DNA from: CAZNMF01 sp035547155
Lineage (GTDB): Bacteria; Acidobacteriota; Vicinamibacteria; Vicinamibacterales; SCN-69-37
Reading direction: 5' to 3'
Assembly: GCA_035547155.1 (NCBI GenBank)
Contig: DASZVJ010000141.1
Span: 1-43,070, forward strand
Length of the DNA: 43,070 bases
The position numbers and the translations under genes were made by a program. This document shows positions 35,903-43,070 of this stretch, piece after piece. Each line of letters opens with the position of its first letter. Positions within the stretch are counted from its first letter, which is position 1. Under the pieces are notes generated by a model that made no database searches, had not been told where the DNA came from, and saw only the letters and a list, made by a program, of their open reading frames with translations.

Positions 35903-36331
35903 ATGCTGAGACAGACGATCTCGACGCTGGCCATCGCGACGCGCGGACGCGGGTTCCGCGACATCACCGACGAGGTGCAGCGCCTCGTGACACAGGCCGC
36001 GATCGATACGGGCCTGTGCACGCTGCACCTGCAGCACACGTCGGCCTCGCTGCTGATTCAGGAGAACGCCGATCCCGACGTGCGCCGCGATTTCGAGCGG
36101 TTCTTCGAGCGGCTCGTGCCCGACGGCGATCCACTCTTCGTGCACACCCTCGAGGGCGACGACGACATGGCCGCGCACGTGCGCACGGCGCTGACGACGG
36201 TCAATCTCGGGATTCCCGTCGCCAACGGCCGGCTCACGCTCGGCACCTGGCAGGGCATCTACGTCTGGGAGCACCGGACCGCGCCGCACCGGCGCAGCGT
36301 GGTCGTCCACATCATCGGCGGAGACGTGTGA
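35903..36331 (+). CDS. YjbQ-family protein (UPF0047)
   Basis: 142 residues. It has the family marks LHLQHTSASLLIQENADPDVRRD (with the conserved S-x-L-x-x-QEN-x-D), THLEGDDD-like TLEGDDDMAAHVRTAL, and GTWQGIYVWEHR. Some members have weak thiamine-phosphate synthase activity; the in vivo role is unknown. The start is an ATG at 35903. It is divergent from tetR and convergent with the M13 peptidase, with a 23-nt gap. Confidence 0.9.
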   Translation: MLRQTISTLAIATRGRGFRDITDEVQRLVTQAAIDTGLCTLHLQHTSASLLIQENADPDVRRDFERFFERLVPDGDPLFVHTLEGDDDMAAHVRTALTTVNLGIPVANGRLTLGTWQGIYVWEHRTAPHRRSVVVHIIGGDV

Positions 36332-36354
36332 TCGCGGCATGGGCCGCGCGCGAC

Positions 36355-38379
36355 CTACCAGATCTTCACGCGCATCGCCGGCTCGCGATAGAGCTTGTCG
36401 CCGGGCTTCACGTTGAACGCGTCGTAGAACGCGTCGATGTTCGACACGGGCCCGTTCACGCGGAACTCGGCCCACGCATGCGGATCCTGCAGCACCTGAC
36501 GCCGCAGGTACTCGTCCCGCGCCTTCGCTCGCCACGCCTGCGCCCAGCCCATGAAGTACCGCTGATCGCCGGTCAGGCCGTCGATGACCGGCGAGGCCGC
36601 GCCGTTGAGCGACAGCTTCCAGGCCTTGTACGCGATCGACAAGCCGCCAAGATCGCCAATGTTCTCGCCGACCGTCTGCTCGCCGTTGACGTTGAGTCCC
36701 GGCAGCGGGCTATAGCCGTTGAATTGCTTGACGAGCATGTCCACGCGCTTCTTGAACTCGGTCTCGTCCGCGGGCGTCCACCAGTCGTGCAGCCGCCCAT
36801 CGCCGTCGAAGCGGCGTCCCTGGTCGTCGAAGCCATGGCCGATCTCGTGGCCGATGACCGCGCCAATCGCGCCGTAGTTCGCCGCGTCGTCCGCCGTGGG
36901 ATCGAAGAACGGCGGCTGCAGGATCGCCGCGGGGAAGACGATCTCGTTCGTCGGCGGGTTGTAGTACGCGTTGACCGTCTGCGGCGTCATCAGCCAGTCC
37001 TGGCGATCGACGGGCCGGTTGAGCTTGGCGATCTGGTACTCGGACTCGAAGATCTGTGCGCGCTCGACGTCGCCGACGAGATCGCCTGGGACGATGCGAA
37101 GGCCGCTGTAGTCGCGCCAGCGGGTTGGATAACCGACCTTCGTGCCGAACTTCGCGAGCTTGGCCAGTGCGGCCTGGCGCGTGGCCGGCGTCATCCAGTC
37201 GAGCGTGGTGATGGACTGGCGATACGCCTCGAGCAGATTCGCGATCAGCCGCTCCATCCGCGCCTTCGACGCCGGCGGAAAGTACTTCGCGACGTAGAGC
37301 TGACCGAGCGCTTCGCCGATCGAGTCATCGATGAGCTGGACGCCGCGCTTCCAGCGATCGCGCTGCACCTGCTGGCCGCTCAGCACGGTCCCGAAGAACG
37401 CGAATTGCGCGTCGGCGAACGGCTTGCTGAGGAGCTGTGCGTCGTGCGTGATGAGCTGCGCCGCGGCCCACGCCTTCCACGTCGCGAGCGGCGTCGTGGG
37501 CACCATCGCGGCGAACGCTTTGAAGAACGACGGTTGCGCGATGATCCACTCGTCGACCTTGTCGACGTGCTGCGGCGCGGCCCAGGCCAGCCAGTCGAAG
37601 CCGGGCGCGTCCTCGCGCAGCTTCGACACGAGATACCGGTTGTGCGTCTTGAGGGCGTCGCGGCTCTCGACGTTCGTCCACTGCGCGCGCGCCAGCTCGG
37701 TTTCGAGCGCCACGACCGCTTTGGCGTCCGCCGCCGCATTCGGCCGTCCCGCGAGCGTGAATATCTTCTCGAGGTATTCGCCGTACTTCATCCGGGCCTC
37801 GATGAGCTTCGGATCGTCGACGAGGTAGTAGTCACGATCGGGAAGCGCCGTTCCGCCTTGTTCGAGATAGAGCGCGTGCTTCGCCGGATTGTCGACGTCC
37901 GCCTCGACGTATCCGCCAATCGCACCAGGCAGGCCCGCCATCGATAGCTTGCCCAGCAGTGTCGCCAGCGCGGTCGTCGTCTTGACCGCGTCGATCTCCG
38001 CCAGATGCGCGGCGATCGGCCGCGCGCCGAGGCGATCGATGGCCGCTTCGTCCATGAACGTCTGGTAGAGATCGCCGACCTGTTGCGCCGAGCTGCCGGG
38101 CTGCTTGTTCGGCTGCGCGGCAACGCCCTCGATCAGCCCGCGCAGATCGCTCGTCGTCTTCTCCGCGATCTGGACGAACGTGCCGAACGTGGCGCGGTCT
38201 GCAGGAATCTCGGTCTTCGCGAGCCACGTGCCGTTGACGTGACGGTAGAAGTCGTCCTGCGCGCGAACGGCAGGATCGAATTGCGTCTGGTCGATGCCGG
38301 AGCTCAGCGTGCCCTGGGCGCCGACGATGATGACCGCCGTTGTCGCCACAAGCGCCGCCAGCGTGCCTCGCATGTGCAT
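36355..38379 (-). CDS. secreted M13 zinc metallopeptidase (neprilysin/PepO type)
   Basis: 674 residues. MRGTLAALVATTAVIIVGAQG is a signal peptide. It starts the mature part with FDPAVRAQDDFYRHVNGTWL, the family N-terminal motif. The zinc site is HEIGH at 511-515, with the third ligand Glu572 in ENIGDLGG. The region NAYYNPPTNEIVFPAAILQPP is also M13-specific, and the C-terminus is VKIW. It degrades peptides outside the cytoplasm. AAGGAG lies 6 nt before ATG 38379 (a second ATG is at 38373). Confidence 0.95.
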   Translation of the reverse strand: MHMRGTLAALVATTAVIIVGAQGTLSSGIDQTQFDPAVRAQDDFYRHVNGTWLAKTEIPADRATFGTFVQIAEKTTSDLRGLIEGVAAQPNKQPGSSAQQVGDLYQTFMDEAAIDRLGARPIAAHLAEIDAVKTTTALATLLGKLSMAGLPGAIGGYVEADVDNPAKHALYLEQGGTALPDRDYYLVDDPKLIEARMKYGEYLEKIFTLAGRPNAAADAKAVVALETELARAQWTNVESRDALKTHNRYLVSKLREDAPGFDWLAWAAPQHVDKVDEWIIAQPSFFKAFAAMVPTTPLATWKAWAAAQLITHDAQLLSKPFADAQFAFFGTVLSGQQVQRDRWKRGVQLIDDSIGEALGQLYVAKYFPPASKARMERLIANLLEAYRQSITTLDWMTPATRQAALAKLAKFGTKVGYPTRWRDYSGLRIVPGDLVGDVERAQIFESEYQIAKLNRPVDRQDWLMTPQTVNAYYNPPTNEIVFPAAILQPPFFDPTADDAANYGAIGAVIGHEIGHGFDDQGRRFDGDGRLHDWWTPADETEFKKRVDMLVKQFNGYSPLPGLNVNGEQTVGENIGDLGGLSIAYKAWKLSLNGAASPVIDGLTGDQRYFMGWAQAWRAKARDEYLRRQVLQDPHAWAEFRVNGPVSNIDAFYDAFNVKPGDKLYREPAMRVKIW

Positions 38380-38389
38380 ACGTTTCTCC

Positions 38390-39693
<1,304 letters not shown>

Positions 39694-39697
<4 letters not shown>

Positions 39698-40755
39698 GGA
39701 CGTCCGCCTTGGCGCGCCGCGGCGGCGGACGGCCGCAATCCGAGCAGCTCGCCGAGCACGTCCTGGATCGTCACCAGGCCCAGCGCCGCGCCCTGGCGGT
39801 TGATGACGATGGCCGAATGCGCGCGCCGCTCGCGCAGGAGCGCCAGCGTGCGATCGGCGGGCAGGTCGTCCTGCAGTTGCAGCACGGGACGCATGATGCG
39901 CTCGAGCGGGGCGGCGCCATCGGCCGCGTAGCGCTCGACGAGATCTTTCACCCGCAGCGTGCCGACGACGTGGGCGCGCGAGCCGCGATAGACGGGAAGC
40001 CGGCTGAACGGGCTGCTCGCGACCGCTGCCAGCACGTCCGGCCACGGCGTGCCGATCTCCAGCATCGTCACGCGATCGTTCGGGACCATCAGATCGCGCG
40101 TCAGCCGCTGATTCAGATGCAGCGCGCGTCGCAGACGCTGCTGCTCTTCCGGCTCGAGCAGACCGCCGTCACGGCTCTCGGCGATCAGGAGATCGATTTC
40201 TTCGGGCGAGTGCAGGTGGCGATGGCCGTGCTCGGACGCGCCGACGAGCCGCAGCAGGAACAGCGCCGCGCCGTTGAGCAGCGCGATGAACGGCCGGAAC
40301 GCGACGAGCGACCACCGCATCGGCATGACGGTCGCCAGTGCCGTTTCCGTCGGATACTGCAGCGCGAGCGCTTTCGGCACCAGCTCGCCGAGCACGACCT
40401 GTGCGGCCGTCAGCGTGACGAGCACGACGGCCGCCGCTGCCGACAACGCTGCCGCCGGCGCCAGGTCGAACCACACGGCCAGCAGTGACGCGAGCGGCCG
40501 GCTGATCGTCGCCTGTGCGTACGCGCCGACCATCAGGCTCGAAAGGGTGATGCCGACCTGCGAGGCGCCGACGTAGCGATCGAGCGCGGCGGGATCGTCG
40601 ACGTACGGGAGCAGGCGCTGCGCGAGCCAGCGGCCGTCCTCCGCGAGCCGCCGGACGCGGCTGCGCCGGACGCCGACCGCGCCGAACTCGGCCGCGACGT
40701 AAAGGGCATTGGCCGCGATGAGCGCGGCGAGCACGACCCAGACGACGGCGGACAT
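39694..40755 (-). CDS. CNNM-family membrane protein, lacks the CorC domain
   Basis: 353 residues, paralogous to the downstream gene. The membrane domain starts MSAVVWVVLAALIAANALYVAAEFGAVGVRRSR and includes VGITLSSLMVGAYAQ and LTAAQVVLGELVPKALALQ. Two CBS domains follow (ALHLNQRLTRDLMVPNDRV... to VTIQDVLGELLG). The frame then ends in a short Ala/Arg-rich tail, with no CorC/HlyC domain. Tandem CNNM pairs with one shorter member are common and may form heterodimers. It starts at ATG 40755, divergent from the metzincin gene. Confidence 0.88.
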
Positions 40756-40814
40756 CCGGCAACAGTCTACTGGCAGCCGGCGCGGGGCCGCCGCGATAGA
40801 ATCCACCGCCATCG

Positions 40815-41801
40815 ATGCGCCGCCTCTCCGTTGCACTGCTTCTCGTCGCTGCCGCCGCGTGCGGCTCCTCGTCACCGCCGGTCGCGCCGTCGCCCGTGAC
40901 ACAGACGCCGGTCACGCCACCGCCACCGCCACCGCCGGTGATTCTGACGGGGCGGGTCGTCGCGGCCGTCACCGGTGAGGCCCTGGGCGGCCTGTCGGTC
41001 CTGCTCGCAGACAAGACCACAACGACCGATGCGGACGGGCGGTTTCGATATGAGTTGCCGCCAGGAACCGTCGCAACGCCACGGCTGACCGTGAGCGGGT
41101 CTGGCATCGTGTCGCATTCGCTGTCGTTGTCGATCCAGGGGTCGCGCGACGTGTCGCTCGATACGATCCCGCTATCGGGCGGCTTCGACCTCGACTATTA
41201 CCGGCAGCTCGTGCGCGACGCATACGATTCGCCGGGATTGCTTCGCCCGCTTCGGCGCTGGGCCCGCGCGCCGCACGTCTATCTCAAGACGGTCGACGAA
41301 GCCGGCAATCCAATCGAAGCCGACACGCTCGAGCCTGTCGCGGCCGCGCTCGTCGACGATGCCGCTGCATGGACGGGCGGACGTTTCGGCATCGCCGGCG
41401 TCGAGCGGGGCACCGAGACGCGTGAGGGCGTGAGCGGATGGATCACGGTGAAATGGCCGGTGGAATTCGATCCGGACGTCTGCGGGCGCGCGCAGATAGC
41501 CGCCGACGGCGGCTGGATCGAGCTCGACTATCTGAACCGTGATTGCGCGTGTAAGAGCTCGCGCATCGCTCCCGGCATCGTGCGCCACGAGCTCGGCCAC
41601 GCCATGGGCTTCTACCACACGAGCCAGCGGGACGACGCCCTCTATCCCTTCGCGCAATGCGACCGGCATCCCTCCGCACGCGAGCGCCTGCACGCGGCGA
41701 TCGCGTACGGCCGTCCATTCGGCAACACCGATCCGGACGACGACCCGTTCTCGCTCTTCCAGCGCTATCGGCCGAGCTCGCCGATCGTGATCGTCAATTG
41801 A
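40815..41801 (+). CDS. putative lipoprotein metzincin-type metalloprotease
   Basis: 328 residues. MRRLSVALLLVAAAAC is a lipoprotein-type signal with Cys16 (AAAC, a weak lipobox). A Pro-rich linker (TPPPPPPP) leads to a carboxypeptidase-regulatory/CNA-B-like beta domain (ILTGRVVAAVTGEALGGLSVLL...DADGRFRYELPPG, about 43-85). The C-terminal part has a HELGHAMGFYH zinc motif at 258-268 (HExxHxxGxxH). Substrate unknown; secreted or surface protease is inferred. It is divergent from the CNNM pair. Confidence 0.82.
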   Translation: MRRLSVALLLVAAAACGSSSPPVAPSPVTQTPVTPPPPPPPVILTGRVVAAVTGEALGGLSVLLADKTTTTDADGRFRYELPPGTVATPRLTVSGSGIVSHSLSLSIQGSRDVSLDTIPLSGGFDLDYYRQLVRDAYDSPGLLRPLRRWARAPHVYLKTVDEAGNPIEADTLEPVAAALVDDAAAWTGGRFGIAGVERGTETREGVSGWITVKWPVEFDPDVCGRAQIAADGGWIELDYLNRDCACKSSRIAPGIVRHELGHAMGFYHTSQRDDALYPFAQCDRHPSARERLHAAIAYGRPFGNTDPDDDPFSLFQRYRPSSPIVIVN

Positions 41802-41822
41802 TCGCCGCCGGCGCGTGGCCGT

Positions 41823-42719
41823 CTATCGCTTCACGTACTTCCGCCAGTCGTACTCCTCGCGGAAGCCGAGCACGTCGCGGATCTTGCGATTGGAGATGGG
41901 CGCCTCGCGCTCGCCGAGCGCACGACGGATCGGCGTCTTCGGCGCATAGCGTCCGAGAAATTCCGTCGCCGGCAGGTCGGCCGTGATCGTGTCGTTGACG
42001 GCGTTGAAGATCTGAAAGCCGAGCCCGTCCTTCTCGAGCGCGAGATGGACGATCTGCCCGAGATCGCGCGCGTCGATGTAGCTCCACGCGTTGCGCTTGC
42101 GCGACGGCGGATCGGCGATGAAGGCCGGGAACCGATCGTACTCGTGCGGCTCGATGATGTTGCCGATGCGCAGCGCGTAGATGTCGGCGCCCGTGCGCTC
42201 GGCGAACGCGCGCGCCGTGCGCTCGTTGACGACCTTCGACAGGCCGTAGCTGTCCATCGGATCGACGTCGTAGTCCTCGTCCAGCGGGAACGCGTGATAG
42301 TCCTTGTCGCCGTCCGCGAAGCACACGCCGTACGTCGTCTCGCTCGACGCGATGACGATCTTCCGGATGCCCAACGACGTCGCGGCTTCGATCACGTGAT
42401 ACGTGCTCATCACGTTCGCGCGGAACGTCTCGGCGTCGGGCTTGATCATGTTGCGCGCGATCGCGGCGAAATGGACGACCGCGTCGACGGGCCGGCGGCC
42501 GCCGTCCTCGAAGCCCGCCATCGACAGGTGGCTCGTGAGCGCATTGAACACCTGGCCGCCGTCGCTGACGTCCGTGATCAGCGTGTGTACGCCCGGATGG
42601 TCCAACGGCTGGAGATCAACATTGAGGACTGCGTAGCCACGATCGAGCAGATACGGCACGACGTGACGGCCAGCCTTGCCTGAGCCGCCGGTGAAGGCGA
42701 TGCGAGGATGTCGAGGCAC
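41823..42719 (-). CDS. NAD-dependent epimerase/dehydratase (extended SDR)
   Basis: 298 residues. The Rossmann motif TGGSGKAG (9-16) binds NAD(P); VVHFAAIARN and IASSETTYG lead to the active-site Tyr and Lys in DSYGLSKVVNE. The C-terminal region (RKIRDVLGFREEYDWRKYV) is of uronate- or UDP-sugar-epimerase type. Substrate unclear; the FRANVMSTYHVIEAA and 'YIDARDLGQI' parts resemble uronate dehydrogenase-like enzymes. The start is GTG 42719 with no good SD. Confidence 0.85.
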   Translation of the reverse strand: MPRHPRIAFTGGSGKAGRHVVPYLLDRGYAVLNVDLQPLDHPGVHTLITDVSDGGQVFNALTSHLSMAGFEDGGRRPVDAVVHFAAIARNMIKPDAETFRANVMSTYHVIEAATSLGIRKIVIASSETTYGVCFADGDKDYHAFPLDEDYDVDPMDSYGLSKVVNERTARAFAERTGADIYALRIGNIIEPHEYDRFPAFIADPPSRKRNAWSYIDARDLGQIVHLALEKDGLGFQIFNAVNDTITADLPATEFLGRYAPKTPIRRALGEREAPISNRKIRDVLGFREEYDWRKYVKR

Positions 42720-42770
42720 GGTGGAAAAGTAACATCATCGTGACGCGTACGCGATCGAGCGCGGCGGGAG

Positions 42771-42776
42771 TAGACT
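42771..42776 (+). promoter_or_regulatory. possible -10 of the GlsB-type gene
   Basis: TAGACT (a weak -10 match) lies 40 nt before the start codon of the GlsB-type gene. No good -35 is seen; the site may use an alternative sigma factor. Confidence 0.25.
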
Positions 42777-42816
42777 CGTCCTGACCATACAACCCGCTCT
42801 CCTGGAGGTCTCGACC

Positions 42817-43062
42817 ATGGCGGTTATCTCCTGGCTCGTCTCGGGTCTGATCATCGGCGCAATCGCGAAGTTCCTCATGCCGGGCAAGGATCCCGGCGGC
42901 ATCCTCGTCACGATTCTCCTCGGCATCGCCGGCGCGTTCGTCGGCAGTTATCTCGGACAGACGATGGGGTGGTACGCGCCGGGCCAGCCGGCGGGATGGA
43001 TCGCCTCGATCGTCGGCGCCATCATCCTGCTCGGGATCTACCGTCTGCTCAAACGCGCCTGA
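42817..43062 (+). CDS. GlsB/YeaQ/YmgE-family small membrane protein
   Basis: 81 residues with three hydrophobic segments: VISWLVSGLIIGAIAKFLMPG, GGILVTILLGIAGAFVGSYLG and GWIASIVGAIILLGIYRLL. The G-x-I-x-G-x-IAKFLMPGKDPGG region is the family signature. These proteins are stress-linked inner-membrane proteins of unclear function. GGAGG at 8-nt spacing supports ATG 42817. Only 8 nt of sequence remain after its stop. Confidence 0.9.
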   Translation: MAVISWLVSGLIIGAIAKFLMPGKDPGGILVTILLGIAGAFVGSYLGQTMGWYAPGQPAGWIASIVGAIILLGIYRLLKRA

Positions 43063-43070
43063 GCGCGTCT

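Noticed and set aside
36016..37947. A 643-codon open frame antisense to the M13 peptidase
   Set aside because: Same GC-bias shadow; the minus-strand peptidase has all its catalytic motifs, and this frame has none.

Overview
The window is a chromosomal replication-origin region from a GC-rich bacterium. YidC has a large periplasmic domain and there are a lipoprotein and several exported proteins, so the cell is very likely a diderm. Gene content, the GyrB insertion and the style of the flanking genes suggest Acidobacteriota, perhaps a Vicinamibacteria-type lineage. That assignment is from memory of the families and was not tested by a search.

Layout. (1) 1-947: a minus-strand pair, a small basic KGG-like protein followed by the start of a DUF3800 protein that runs off the left edge, then about 550 bp of gene-free DNA with short repeats. 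(2) 948-7734: the classical cluster reading away from the origin on the minus strand, rpmH-rnpA-yidD-yidC-khpB(jag)-mnmE-mnmG-rsmG, tightly packed with several 4-nt overlaps. (3) 7735-9841: DnaA boxes on both sides of dnaA, most of them between dnaA and dnaN; this is the probable oriC. (4) 9842-16078: dnaN, gyrB and gyrA on the plus strand, with no recF between dnaN and gyrB. (5) 16088-18349: pcrA/uvrD helicase, convergent with gyrA. (6) 18456-22774: leucine biosynthesis, leuC-leuD, a LysR regulator and a short leuA divergent from the regulator. (7) 22787-27692: rsmI, a TPR protein, glmU and glmS on the minus strand; glmU and glmS supply UDP-GlcNAc for the envelope. (8) 27745-30506: an FmdB zinc ribbon, galU, serS and a tRNA-Ser(UGA) followed directly by a palindromic repeat element. 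(9) 30671-33775: a minus-strand run of membrane and envelope genes (exported small protein, acyltransferase, double-zinc-ribbon membrane protein, DedA). (10) 33832-43062: accessory and envelope genes: a fatty-acid-hydroxylase-like protein, a TetR/DUF899 pair with a clear operator, YjbQ, an M13 peptidase, two CNNM/CorC proteins in tandem, a lipoprotein metzincin protease, an NAD-dependent epimerase and a GlsB-type membrane protein.

Most of the window is core housekeeping. The least ordinary signals are the DUF3800/small-protein pair at the left edge, an AT-rich, rare-codon block inside rsmI that looks recombined, the palindromic element at the 3' end of tRNA-Ser, the uncharacterised double-zinc-ribbon membrane protein, and the TetR operator that covers its own start codon. 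I saw no CRISPR array, rRNA, insertion sequence or prophage.
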